From positions 124,001 through 188,000 of the forward strand of contig BGKB01000091.1 of NCBI GenBank assembly GCA_003116975.1: a stretch of DNA of 64,000 nt, given 5' to 3'. The notes below the pieces were generated by a model that saw only the letters and a program-made list of their open reading frames with translations, ran no database searches and was not told the origin of the DNA. This document shows, piece after piece, positions 54,501 to 64,000 of this stretch (the first letter of the stretch is position 1; each line of letters starts with the position of its first letter). The translations under genes and the position numbers were made by a program. The DNA is from Aurantiochytrium sp. KH105. Taxonomy: Eukaryota > Sar > Bigyra > Thraustochytrida > Thraustochytriidae.

Positions 54501-54746
54501 GGAGCTCGACGGCACGCGAGCGTGGCCGTCGCGCTCAAAGCTCGCGAGAAAGCGCTCACGCACCTCTGAAGATAGAGGAGAAGAAGAAGACGCTGCGGTG
54601 GGTGGTGGCGGCACGTTTACTTTGGTCACCAGCGCACGTGTGGCAATGCTGCTCGTCGCGCGAGGCCACGCTCGGGCTCGAAGTCCGAGCGCAGCGGGCG
54701 AGGCTCGGGCAGCCCACGCGACTGGTCTGGGCCGACGCGCGCGCAT
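51531..54746 (-). CDS. AARS: Alanyl-tRNA synthetase, two exons, organelle-targeted N-terminus
   Basis: Exon 1 is 54746-52764 and exon 2 is 52394-51531, joined across a 369-nt GTAAGT...ACAG intron in phase 0 (...PLSTDQ then IRRIEACVNG). The product is 948 residues. The first 40 residues are Arg/Ala-rich without acids, as in a mitochondrial presequence. Class II catalytic motifs are clear (LFTNAGMVPFKEVFLG, TFFEMLGNFSFGDYF, GVPCGPCSEIFFD). The editing domain has HHTATHLLQAALR and AELCGGTHVSNT (metal-site His and Cys). A coiled-coil and a C-Ala domain follow, ending GKGGGSPAFAQGQ. Dual mitochondrial and cytosolic use by alternative starts is plausible. Confidence 0.96.
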
Positions 54747-55516
54747 TATATCTTTTCTCTCGGTTCGAGGTTTGCTGAGAGATTTTGCCGAGAGAGTGAG
54801 TGAGTGGTCGCGAGCCCACGAGGAGCAGCGGCAGTAATTTTACGACCATTGATGGGGTATAATATTCCAAGTCTAATTTTCTTTTTCTTTCTTGGAGATT
54901 GTCGTTTGTTACACACCGACTTGGCTGTGAGGCCGGTCCTGCCGAGGCGGGAATGACAAGGTGCCCTTTTGTTGCTTGGTCTAGATATTTTCATTTCGCA
55001 GTTGTGTTTTTACAAAGTCGGTGAGTGACTGCGCTTTTCCAAAAATGAGAAGATGACTGCTCAAGAATTTTCGACAATGGGAATCCTTCGTGAAATAAGA
55101 GCCAAGCGGAATTGGGCTTACTGCTTTTGTTGGGAGCATGAAGTTTCATCACAACACCAGAAAAAGGTATTTATTGTTTATTGAGAGGGGCAAAGAAAGA
55201 AAGAGGCTGACCGCTGAAATGATGAACCCGCCCATGAACTCTACGAAGTGCGCTCAGCACTCTCTTTCTTGATTGCTCTTATTCACCAAAGAGGTTAGAT
55301 GATGATTTGAATCCTCATGTTTTTCCTCCCCTCCCCCAAATCTTATCATCGTGGCTCGCTTGCCAAGGCAGAGACAGTCCCGTGTCAATCGTTTTGGTTT
55401 GGAATAGAAACGACGCGAGAGAGCTGCTTGATATAGTATATACCCCACAAAGGGACCAGCCTTTTTCGAGAAACAGGGCCAGCAGCAGGTTGCGCGACCG
55501 AGAGAGTCGTCAACGC
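54747..55516. other. Spacer upstream of AlaRS and 3' of the Ala/Glu-rich gene
   Basis: A 770-bp gap. The AlaRS-proximal part is GC-rich with a GAGTGAGTGAGTGG repeat at 54793; the rest is AT-richer. No supported gene or RNA. Confidence 0.35.
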
Positions 55517-57013
55517 TTACGCGCGGGTCTCCTCAGCAGCGGGCTGCTCGTCGTGCATGGCCGGGTTCTTCTCGGCAACCTCCTGCGCGGCAACGTCAGC
55601 CTCCTGGGCAGCCTCGTCGGCGCGGTCAGCAGCACGCTCGGCAGCAGCCTCGTTCTGAAGCGACTGGTCGAGGCCCTTCTTGCCGCAGAGCTTGCCGAAA
55701 ACCTTTGAGAAGGGGCTCTGCTTCTTTTCCTTTTTGGCGGGTGCCGGGGTCGCAGTCGGGGTAGCGGCGGCATCGACGGGAATGTCGGTGGTGGCCTCCT
55801 CCTCGGCGGCCATCTTGGCGGCGATGGGGTCCTGCTCAGCCTTGGTCTCGGCGGTCTGCTCGACCTCATCCTTGTCGGTCTCGACAGCAGCGGGGATCAT
55901 GGCCTCGGTGACGGCGTCACCTGCCTCTTCGACCTTGTTGGCACGGTCGTCCTCCTTGGTCGCCTCCTCTGTGGCGGGCTCCGCCGTGGCCTCGGCGGTG
56001 GGCTCAGCAGTAGCCTCGACGGGGGTCTCTTCGGTGGCAGCAGTGGTGGTCTCCTCGGCAGGAGCAGCAATCTCGTCAGCTGCGGGGGTCTCCGTGGTGG
56101 TGGTGGTCGCCGCGGCGGCCGCGGGCTTCTTCTCGCTGCTCTTCTTGGTGAAAAGACGCGTAAAAAAGTTCTCCTGCTTCTTCTTGGCAGGAGGAGCCTT
56201 GGCGGCAGTGGCAGCGGTCTCCGTCTCGGCCTCGGCCTCGGTCTCGGTGGCGGTGGCCTCGGTCGTGCCCTCCTCGGAGCCGACCATTTCCTTGACGGTG
56301 GTCGCGGCAGCGGTGGCGGCGGCGGCGGCAGTCTCGGCAGCAGCCGTGACAGTCTCGACAGCAGTGTCCTTGACCTCCTGGACCATTTCGGTGGCCGAGG
56401 CCGTGACGACGGCATCGGTGGCCTCTTCGTGGACGTCGGCGGCAACCTTCTCAGTGGTCTCGTTGGCGGTCTCGTTGGCGGCCTCGTTGGCGGCTTCGGC
56501 CGCAGCGGCCTCGACCTTTTCGGTCTCAGCACCCTCCGGGGCGGCGGTAACCGCAGCCTCGGCAGCACCACCTTGGGCCTTTTCGAGGACCTCGTCCTTG
56601 ACCTCATCCTTGGCAGCGTCCTTGGCGCCGTCGGCAGCGTCCTGAGCCTCGGCCGCAGCGTCTTGGGCCTCGGTGGCGGCCTGGGCAGCGTCGGCCTTGG
56701 CGGTCTCGACGACGGACTTCTTGGACTTGGCCCTCTTGGGCGAGAACATCTTGGCAAAGAATCCGGGCTTCTTTTCCTTTTCGGCGAGAGTCTCGGCGGC
56801 CTCCTGGAGAGCCTCCTTGGCCTCTTCGGCCTTGGCCTCAGCCTTGGTCTCGGCCTCCTTGGCGGCCTCTGCGCCCTCCTCGGTGTTGGCGGGCGTCGTG
56901 GCGGCCTCGGTCACCTCGACGGGAGTGTCGGCCGTCGTCTCCTCGGCCTCGACCTTTTCGGTGGCCTCCTTGACCTCGTTGTTGGCCTCGTGGGCGTCCT
57001 GGGTGAGCGCCAT
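55517..57013 (-). CDS. Ala/Glu/Thr-rich protein with three basic-aromatic modules (MARCKS-like in style)
   Basis: 498 residues from ATG 57013 (MALTQDAHEANN). The chain is almost all Ala, Glu, Thr, Val and Asp, predicted to be disordered or helical. Three short basic-aromatic islands interrupt it: KKPGFFAKMFSPKRAKSKK near 80, KKKQENFFTRLFTKKSSEKK near 275, and KKEKKQSPFSKVFGKLCGKK near 435. All share KK..F..(M/L/V)F..K. MARCKS proteins have the same mix of acidic Ala/Glu-rich chain and one Lys/Phe effector patch that binds acidic membranes and calmodulin. No N-terminal myristoylation Gly is present. A membrane-linked or cytoskeletal role is inference. The (CAAG)n leader abuts the ATG. Uniform GCC/GAG codons suggest high expression. 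Confidence 0.75.
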   Translation of the reverse strand: MALTQDAHEANNEVKEATEKVEAEETTADTPVEVTEAATTPANTEEGAEAAKEAETKAEAKAEEAKEALQEAAETLAEKEKKPGFFAKMFSPKRAKSKKSVVETAKADAAQAATEAQDAAAEAQDAADGAKDAAKDEVKDEVLEKAQGGAAEAAVTAAPEGAETEKVEAAAAEAANEAANETANETTEKVAADVHEEATDAVVTASATEMVQEVKDTAVETVTAAAETAAAAATAAATTVKEMVGSEEGTTEATATETEAEAETETAATAAKAPPAKKKQENFFTRLFTKKSSEKKPAAAAATTTTTETPAADEIAAPAEETTTAATEETPVEATAEPTAEATAEPATEEATKEDDRANKVEEAGDAVTEAMIPAAVETDKDEVEQTAETKAEQDPIAAKMAAEEEATTDIPVDAAATPTATPAPAKKEKKQSPFSKVFGKLCGKKGLDQSLQNEAAAERAADRADEAAQEADVAAQEVAEKNPAMHDEQPAAEETRA

Positions 57014-59505
57014 CTTCCTTGCTTGCTTGCTTGCTTGCCTGCGTGCTGCTGCTTTTCTGTGCTTTACGAGTTTGCAGGCCGGGCCGAGCCGAGCCGACAC
57101 ACATCAGACAACAGTCAAGAAAGAGCACGTGAAATGAAATGAATTCCCGTGCGCGTTGCATGGGTAGAGCATAGCGTAGCATAGAGAGGGCATCGTCAGC
57201 GGTCAGTCACCCGAGCGATCAGTCAGTCATGCGGTCATTCACTCGATCCATCCGCTCCCCCTTTTCTTCCTCCTCTCCCTCCCAGACAGGCGGGCGGGCA
57301 GGCCCACAGAGCGACTCAGAGAGTGGGACGGAGAGAGGGGGAGAGAGTCAGAGGAGAGGCGAGAGATACCTGCGAGAACTCCTTTCTTTCTTTCTCTCTC
57401 TCTCCCGTGCCCTCTCATCTCTCATGGCATGGCATGTCATGTCATGTCCTGTCCTGTCCTGTCGTGGCCACCCATCCTCCTCTCCCGCGTCACGCCTTTC
57501 CTCTGCTTTCCCTTCTTTTCTCGCTTCCTTTCATCTTCCTTTCCTTCTTTCTCCCCTCTCAGCACGCGCCAGAAGCCAGCTGCCGCACGCTAGGCCCCGC
57601 TAGCGCCCGGCTACCAGGAGACAGCGGCCGCTGTCTCCCCGCCGCCAGAGGAGACGCTGTGCTTGCGTCCAGGGATGCGCGGACCGCGGCTGACTCCTTG
57701 CGCGCCTCCTTCCTCCCGCGTTTCGCCTAGCACCACACTAGGCCACCCGTAGCGCCGCCGCCCGCCGGCTAGCGCGGAACATCTGCGGAACTGGTACGGA
57801 TCGCGCGGGAGAACGAAACGAAGAAGGCCAACTCGCAACGGAGAGGAGAGAAGAGGGACGGGCGCGAGAGATTCCGTGCCATTGCTTTGCTTTCCATTCG
57901 CTCTCGCGCTCGCACGCAGCTGCAGAGGACTGGCTGCTCGACCGCGTCGAGGTTCGGCCCGTGCGAGCCGAGCCGAGCCGAGCCGAGCCTGGACCGGAGC
58001 GGAGCGTGCTTCCGTCCGCAGTGCCAAGCTAGCTCTAGCTCTAGCTAGGCCAGCCGGGCTCGCGAGCTCACTCCACTGTCTGCGTACTCGCTTCCTTCCT
58101 GGACACCGCGAGGACGCGAACCCTGAGGCCGCGACGGTATCTCCCTCCAATGTAAGGCCAGCGCGCGAGGCTCGACGTAGCTCGGCTTAGCGCGACGAGC
58201 GATCGCGACGCGATCGCGACGCGAGGCGACGCGAGGTCACCAGCGCGTCCGGACGCGTGTCGCGAGCGAGCGTTTGGCGCGCCGGCCGGGCCGACTCGCG
58301 TGGCTTCTTTCTTCGCAGGCCGGCTCCGCCTCAAGCATCCCTGCTCCGTGTCGCCGCCGCTCGCGCCGTCTTGCCTGGCTCGCAAGCGAGCTCGGCACGG
58401 CCTGCCCGTCTCCGCCCTGCGTCGCTTTCTCGCCGCGCGTCGCCGCGTGTCCGCGTGCGTCCGCGCGGCCTGGCTTCGCGCTCGCCGCGCTGTCTCCTGG
58501 CAGCGTAGCAGCTGCAGCAAAAGAAAGAAAGAAAGCAAGCCTTCCTCGTTTTCCTCAGCTGCAGCTCATCGTCGCCTAGGCAGGCAGGCACGCAGGCACG
58601 CCTCGTCGCTCCAAGTTCCAGAGGCCGGCCTCCCGCGCCGCCTCCGGGCCCGCTCGCTCTCGCTCTCGCTCTCGCGCTCTCTCTCCCGCTCGCTCCAGCC
58701 GCCCGATGCGCTGCGCACGGCGCCCTTCGCAGCGCGCCGCGGCCCGGGGACTTCTTTCTCCACGTACCTGGTCTCCAAGTTCGGGTTCTGCTGCAGATCG
58801 ATTTTGCTTTCTTTGATCGAGCGATGCTGCGCTGCTGCTGCTGCTGCTGCTGGCTGAGCCAATGGGAGTGAGAGTGAAGACGAATGCGACCGTCCTGGGT
58901 GGGTGTTTTCTCTTACTGCGACCGTCCTCCCGGGAAGCAAACCCGACAATGCAAGCAAGCGACCCAAGAACCAAACACGACCCACCAAAGAAACAACAGC
59001 ATTCACAAGACGGAGACCGAGACCGAGACGGCGACCACGGCCGACTGCAGCTCGCGCCCCGCGAGCAAGCGAGCGAGCAAGCAAGCAAGCAATGCGTACG
59101 AGGACTTCAAGTTTCTTTCGTTTTCTTTCGATCTATCGTCTCGCGCTCTCCGCGTGTGCTCTCCGTGCGTTTCCTGCCTCTCTCAGCTTCTCCTCCTTTC
59201 TTTCTTCTTTTTCTTTCTTCTTTTTCTGTCTGTCTGTCTCTCTCTGGAAGCAAGCAGAGGCAGCCGCCAACTCGTTTCGAATTTTCAAAATCCTTTCAGA
59301 CCTAACTTCCTTCCTTGTTTCCCCCCCAAAAATCCAAAATTCGAAAATTCGAAAATTCGAAATTCGAAAAGTTTCAAAAATAGGCAGCCGCCGGCACGGG
59401 CCCCGGGGCGCGCGCCGCTCCGCTCGCTCTCTCCCTCACTCCCTCACTCAATCACTCAATCACTCTGCAGGCAGCTGCAGCTTCCGTTGGAGCTTGCGTC
59501 TTCAT

Positions 59506-59542
<37 letters not shown>

Positions 59543-61656
59543 TATGTCGCGTCGCGTGCGCCAGGTCGCTCGTTCGCGAGCCTCGCCACTGGAATCGATC
59601 CTCGACTAGCGATTCGCAGATCGTTGACCGGCTGCGAGTGGAATCGATCTCGATCTCGCCAGCGCTACGAGGCCGGCCACCTCGAGCTGCGTCGCGGTCA
59701 CGTCTTTAGTAGTACATACTTCTCTCGCAGCCGCAGGCCCGCGTGCCGAGCCTCAGCCCGTGCGTCCGGCCAACTGCACGCGACACTGCGCCTGCGACTT
59801 CAACGGGCTCACGATCCTGCCTGCGCTCAGCGTCGCTCTGCCTGCTGCCTGCAGCTGGCTGATGTCAAGTGGCACGGATAGTACATGCCCATTGCCTAGT
59901 CTCCCCTCGCATCGCCTCGTATCGCGTGCGGGTCGCTCGATTCCCTCGCTCGCTCGTGGTCGCTCGCTCGCTGGCTCGCCGGCCGGGCCGCATCACGTGG
60001 GCGCCAACCACCACCTCCACCGCCCTCGTGCGTACGTCCTTGCGTGCGCTTCCTGCTCCACTTGACCGGGAAGCACGGAGAACGAAAAAGGAGAGAGGGA
60101 GAACTCCCGCCGTGGCCATCGATCGACCTCGCGCACCATTTCACGCCACCCAGCGACAGCGACCACCAGCAGCTGCAGGGCGAACGCAACTCGTTGGTGT
60201 GTACAACAACAGAACTTCTTGGCGCAGACTGCGGCAGCGACAGCGAGAGCGAGAGCGAGAGCGACAGGTCGCTCCCAGGATTTTCCTGGCCTCCGTGGCC
60301 GAGACCAACAGCTCCAGCGCGCGTCATCGTGGACAGCGAGCTCCGCGAAGAAGCAGCTCAAGGACTTCGGCCTACAGGCAGTCAGGCGTGCGGGCCGAGA
60401 TTCCAAGACGAGCCGGCGCGCCGTCTCCCCGCGACGTCACCGCCGTCCTTGTTAGCCCTGCAGTGCGTGCGCACGTGCGAGCGTACTCACGGCCGGCCGG
60501 CCATCTTGCTCAGCTCGTCATCACAGCACCGGCTGCGGCCACATCCCGCGCGTCGCGCCGCGTCGCGTCATGCCACGGAGTCCTCGCTCGCTCGCTGGTC
60601 GGTGTCGCCTTTCGCGTTGCGGGCAGGCGCTGGGGCCGTGGTTGCGATGGGGATACCGCACCCAGTGAGCGGAGCGACGGCACGTGAACGGTTTCGTGCG
60701 AACTCCGACAGTCCAGGTGGGGGGCGAGTCGCGGTTTCATCCCCTGGGGCGGCCGGGAGTACGTCTCGAGGATGGAGATGGTGGTTGAGTGGGGCGGCTG
60801 GGCGGAAAAGAGGCCGCTGGCAGTGGGGATAGGGCTCGCCACATCGCTTGTCGGTTGAATGTTGGCAATAAAGATTTGGGTGCTTGAATGACTTGTCGCT
60901 CCTTTGGTTAATGTCCTTGTGCGCGCTCTTTTTGGGGGTCGATCTTCCGCCACTTGCAAATTATTTCAGCCGATCAGCTTTATGTGACTTGGCTTTCAAA
61001 AGGGAACGAGGTGACTTACGCATTGCTCTCTGATCCAACGCTGTCGTTCTCAAATGCGGGGGTCTACTCCTGCGACTTTGTTCAGAAGACGTTTTGTTTT
61101 GTTGGCCCAAACAAAGTTTGAGGTACCGTCAGCACGCTTTCGGAATCTTATGCTCTTGTTTCTCCTCGCTCGTTATTATTGCGCTTCTGATCGTGCACGG
61201 TTGAAGTTTCCGTCTGAGAGTTAATGTTTTTCGAATCGTTTGTTTGCGTGACAAAAAGAAGACCTCTCCGACGGACCAAAAGTTTCTTCGGCTTCTTCTC
61301 GATCGAAAATCTCTTTCTAAACGAGCGAACAAACATCGCGCCTCCAAAGTATATTAGAAAAATCCTCGCTCTCCGTTTACGACCTGTCTTGCTTGCTTCT
61401 CCAGCAGCACAAGACTATGGTCAATCTCTTCTTGTGCTCCCACCCCATGCGGAGACTTGCAAGCAGCGTACACACCGAGTTCAAGCAAAGTCTTCCGCGC
61501 CTATCTGTTTTTTACCAGGCGACACTATAGCGGTATACACAGAAATAAGAGAAAACAGAGCATTCTTCTTCATGATAAAATCAACTACAGTTCAAAAACG
61601 ATATGCTACGAATGTCAAGTCTACGTGTGGATAAAAGACAATGCAGACCCAAAGAA
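57014..61656. other. 4.6-kb gene-poor, GC-rich, repeat-rich spacer
   Basis: The longest gene-free stretch of the window lies between two minus-strand genes. It holds (CAAG)n at 57026-57040, TCATG/TCCTG units at 57421-57465, (GAGCC)n at 57967-57985, CTAGCT units at 58026-58045, CGATCGCGACG/GCGACGCGAG units at 58198-58238, (TCGC/TCTCGC)n at 58645-58695, (GCT)n at 58833-58852, TTTCTTTTTC/(TGTC)n at 59190-59245, AATTCG units at 59337-59370, (CATC)n at 59502-59541 and (GAGAGC)n at 60236-60268. From about 60850 to 61656 it becomes AT-rich. Several long open frames cross it but are Arg/Ser/Pro-rich and look like GC artefacts. A non-coding RNA or long leader is possible. Confidence 0.6.
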
Positions 61657-63414
61657 TTAAACCTGGGCAACAACTCCATTGGCGCCGGGCTGCTCGTTGC
61701 TCGAGTCCGAAGACTCACGCTGAGCATCAACGCTGTCGTCATCCTCATTCTCCACGGTAGCCTTGGAAAGCTGGGGCGCCTCAACGTCAGCCTTGGTGTC
61801 CTCGCCCTCGGGCTTGGTGAAGTCATCGTCAGAGAGACCGAAGCGGCGCTCGAGCCAAGCCCTGCCATTGCGACGGTTGTACCAGAAGGCAATGAGAACG
61901 TGAATGACAACAAAGAGAATAATGGCGACAATGCAGCCCACCATGGCTCCTGTTCCCATCTGGATGCCAATGCTAATACCGAGAATCACGCCCGGGTAGA
62001 CAAAGAAGAGCATGATAATGTAGAAGATGGGGAAGGCCTTGAAGGTTGCCGCAAGGTTGCCGAGGTTTTTGGCAGCGCGAATCGGAATGGCACGAATGAT
62101 CGGGAGCGGGTAAAACATAACCACACCAAGAACGTTGAACATGACATGCACCATTGCCAGCTGGAAGCCAGTCGAGCTGTCGCTGACGAGCGAGGCCAAG
62201 ACACCAGTGAGGGTCGTACCGATGTTGGCGCCAAGGGTGAGCGGGAGCATACCCTCGACCGAAAGCGCATCGATGGCAACAAGGGGCGTGAGCACCGAGG
62301 TAGTGATGGAGGACGACTGGACAAACATGGTAACACCGCAGCCAACGACAATGGCGAGGTAGCCATTCATGTTGAGCGCCTTCTTGAGAGCGTCTTCGGC
62401 AGCCCCGCGCACGGCGATGCCCAGGATCTTGACCATGCAGAGGAGCGAGATGATGAGCATGACGAGGGACAGGACGAGCGTGATAATGCCGGCCTCGCGC
62501 TGCAGACCGGCGTCAGCAAAGACACCGGCCTTGTTGAGCTTGTACGAGTTGAAGTGGTCGCGAGCAGCTTCCATGACGGTCTGGTTCACCGAGATGACGC
62601 CGTTGTCATAGACGCAATAGTCAAAGCTGGCCTTGGCCTTCTTCTTGCTGTCGCCGCACCATCCTTCGAGGGCGAGCTCGGACTCGGCGCAGCGCTTCTG
62701 GTGGAAGACGTACGGGTCGCACACGCCGGTGGAGGCGGCGTCGTCGCAGAGGACATCCTCGCAGTGGCTGAGCGCAGGGCGGCCGTAGGCAAAGTCCTTG
62801 ATGACGTCCTTGTCGACCGAGATGATCTTCTTGGAAATGGCCGCGGTGATGGTCTTCAGCGGGCCTTCCCAATCCTCGCAGTTGTCGCCCGAGCATTCCT
62901 CGAAGCTCTGGGCCATGGCTTCGGTCATGAGGAAGAGGACGCCGCCGTTGCCGCCGTTGATGGCCGACGAGATGAGCTCGACGGGCAGCCAAAAGATGAC
63001 GTTCATGTAGTTGAACATGTCGTGCACGGTGGCGCCCGAAAATGCGCGGCGGTACTGCTCGCGGTCGCCCACAAAGCTCATCGACACAATAGTGTTGGTC
63101 ACCGAGGTACCGATGTTGGCGCCCATGACCATGGGGATGCCCTGCTCGACAGGGAGAACACCGGCGCCGGCGGCGGCGACAATGATCGAGGTGGTCGTGG
63201 ACGACGACTGAACGAGCACGGTGGCGAGGATACCGACCATGAGGCCGGCGATCGGATTATCGACGGACCCGAAGAGCGAGCCTGCCGAGTCACCGGCGAT
63301 CACCTTGAAGCCATCGCCCAGCAGCGCGAGTCCCACGAGGAACCAGTACAGGAAAAAGAGCACGCCGGCAAAGAGAGCAAAGCCCTTGAGCCACGCCTTG
63401 ACGTTGCAGTCCAT
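61657..63414 (-). CDS. Na+/phosphate cotransporter, SLC34/NptA family
   Basis: 585 residues from ATG 63414 (MDCNVKAWLKGFALF). The two inverted QSSS signature repeats of the family are present: ATVLVQSSSTTTSIIV (Gln69) and MFVQSSSITTSVL (about 360). Each is followed by a GANIGT motif (MVMGANIGTSVTNT; LTLGANIGTTLTG). About eight hydrophobic segments are seen. Between the halves lies a large Cys-rich extracellular-type loop (CEDVLCDD, GVCDPYVF, KRCAESE, EGWCGD), as in animal NaPi-II. The N- and C-tails are hydrophilic; the end is acidic. It imports inorganic phosphate with sodium, which suits a marine organism (inference). Uniform GCC/GAC-rich codons suggest good expression. Confidence 0.93.
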   Translation of the reverse strand: MDCNVKAWLKGFALFAGVLFFLYWFLVGLALLGDGFKVIAGDSAGSLFGSVDNPIAGLMVGILATVLVQSSSTTTSIIVAAAGAGVLPVEQGIPMVMGANIGTSVTNTIVSMSFVGDREQYRRAFSGATVHDMFNYMNVIFWLPVELISSAINGGNGGVLFLMTEAMAQSFEECSGDNCEDWEGPLKTITAAISKKIISVDKDVIKDFAYGRPALSHCEDVLCDDAASTGVCDPYVFHQKRCAESELALEGWCGDSKKKAKASFDYCVYDNGVISVNQTVMEAARDHFNSYKLNKAGVFADAGLQREAGIITLVLSLVMLIISLLCMVKILGIAVRGAAEDALKKALNMNGYLAIVVGCGVTMFVQSSSITTSVLTPLVAIDALSVEGMLPLTLGANIGTTLTGVLASLVSDSSTGFQLAMVHVMFNVLGVVMFYPLPIIRAIPIRAAKNLGNLAATFKAFPIFYIIMLFFVYPGVILGISIGIQMGTGAMVGCIVAIILFVVIHVLIAFWYNRRNGRAWLERRFGLSDDDFTKPEGEDTKADVEAPQLSKATVENEDDDSVDAQRESSDSSNEQPGANGVVAQV

Positions 63415-64000
63415 CTTGTTTGCTTTGTTGTAATGCAGGGGCGCTGCGAGACACCCGTGCCTGTGCTTGCTTGCTTGCTTTCCGAATCAAGCTCTAGCAG
63501 ACACGATTCAGCCGCACAAGCTGACTAGCTGTCAAGCTGTCAAGCTGCTGCGCTGCCGCGAGTCTGAATTGAGTTCGAGGTTTGCTTTTTCGGTTTGCCG
63601 AGGCTTGGGTTTTGCCTTGCGGGTTTGTCTGCCTCGCCGCGCGGGACTGGTGGCCGCTCGCTCGCCCAGCACGGCCTCGGGGCAGTGGGCCTGTCCTCTC
63701 GGCGCCACACACTCCCTCAGAGGCGCCGGGGGGGAGGGGGGTAGGCAGGGCGTCGGGCGAGTCGGGGCGAAGCAAGGCCGCGAGAGAGACAAGGAAAAAG
63801 AAAAGCAAGGCGACCGCTAAATGGAAGACACCGCCGGGCCTGCACAAAGAAGGGAGGAAGGAGAGGAAGCTTGGAAAAGCCACCCTCGACTCGCCTCGCC
63901 TCGACTCGCCCGCGCGGACAGAAAGACCGACGTGCGTGCGTCCGTGCGTGCGTGCGTGCGTGCGTCCGTGCGAGCGCGGGCCGGCCGACAGACAAAAAGT
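63415..64000. promoter_or_regulatory. Upstream region of the phosphate transporter
   Basis: The leader carries a (CTTG)n run at 63467-63480, read as (CAAG)n on the transporter strand. GC-rich sequence follows, ending in a GTGC/GTCC microsatellite. Open frames here have no known product. Confidence 0.45.
63931..63974 (+). repeat. (GTGC)n/(GTCC) microsatellite
   Basis: Tandem GTGC units interrupted by GTCC, the same kind of repeat as at 15245-15276. Confidence 0.95.

Noticed and set aside
54755-54800. GGTTCGAGG as a tRNA T-loop upstream of AlaRS
   Set aside because: No matching D-arm or acceptor stem could be found around it.
55680-56645. 321-codon plus-strand frame rich in Ala/Ser/Val
   Set aside because: Mirror image of the Ala/Glu/Thr-rich gene; the antisense of GCC/GAG codons stays open.
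58300-60832. Several plus-strand frames of 185-272 codons in the gene desert
   Set aside because: Arg/Ser/Pro-rich, overlapping in different frames, crossing microsatellites, with no domain; typical of stop-poor GC-rich DNA.
61603-63528. 641-codon open frame on the plus strand
   Set aside because: It is exactly antisense to the phosphate transporter, is charged low-complexity sequence, and follows from the GC-rich codon use of the real gene.
1-64000. CRISPR arrays, insertion sequences, rRNA genes, viral genes
   Set aside because: None seen. The repeats are microsatellites or short tandem units without spacer-repeat structure, and no transposase, integrase or capsid-like frame is present.

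Overview
The window is nuclear DNA of a compact eukaryotic genome. It carries RPS13, a nucleoporin NUP50, Ku80, two spliceosome-type cyclophilins, peroxins and organelle-targeted tRNA synthetases. Introns are few (0-2 per gene), short (67-370 nt) and of GT-AG type. The leaders and spacers are GC-rich and full of tetranucleotide microsatellites. Dense genes, intron poverty, and a cyanobacterial-style GAF-GAF-PAS-cyclase fit a heterotrophic stramenopile, most likely a labyrinthulomycete/thraustochytrid. That assignment is an inference from style; no rRNA or other marker is present.

Layout. 1-13 kb: an unrecognised two-exon gene cut by the left edge; a PH-domain adaptor; a short coiled-coil protein resembling a BORC/BLOC-1 subunit, whose 3' end is partly duplicated; NUP50; a nuclear U-box ubiquitin ligase; a divergent aldehyde dehydrogenase superfamily protein; neutral ceramidase. 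13-25 kb: three-exon RPS13 with a telo-box and a 22-bp-phased repeat upstream; a 4-TM protein; a triacylglycerol-lipase-like hydrolase; a low-complexity acidic protein; PPIL3-like cyclophilin; an ankyrin protein. 25-42 kb: a second alpha/beta hydrolase; a large myristoylatable GAF-GAF-PAS-class III cyclase; Ku80; a large Gln/Ser-rich protein with a FABP/lipocalin-like C-terminus; a nucleoside deoxyribosyltransferase-like protein; mitochondrial-type LeuRS. 42-55 kb: a secreted parvulin; a five-repeat Myb/SANT protein (SNAPC4-like); a PH protein; a head-to-head pair of peroxin genes (PEX26/APEM9-like and PEX2); PPIL1-like cyclophilin; a new two-exon gene; two-exon AlaRS. 55-64 kb: an Ala/Glu/Thr-rich protein with three basic-aromatic modules (MARCKS-like in style), a 4.6-kb gene-poor repeat-rich spacer, and a SLC34-type Na/phosphate cotransporter.

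Most genes are unrelated housekeeping genes. The clearest functional pairing is PEX2 with the PEX26/APEM9-like gene, which share a 299-bp promoter. The most unusual non-coding signal is a family of GCAAGTG elements spaced 21-22 bp apart, found upstream of RPS13 and again upstream of the acidic-protein gene.

Starts were moved to true ATG codons wherever the longest open frame began with GTG or TTG. Introns were inferred by eye from GT-AG sites, reading-frame phase and protein-family continuity.
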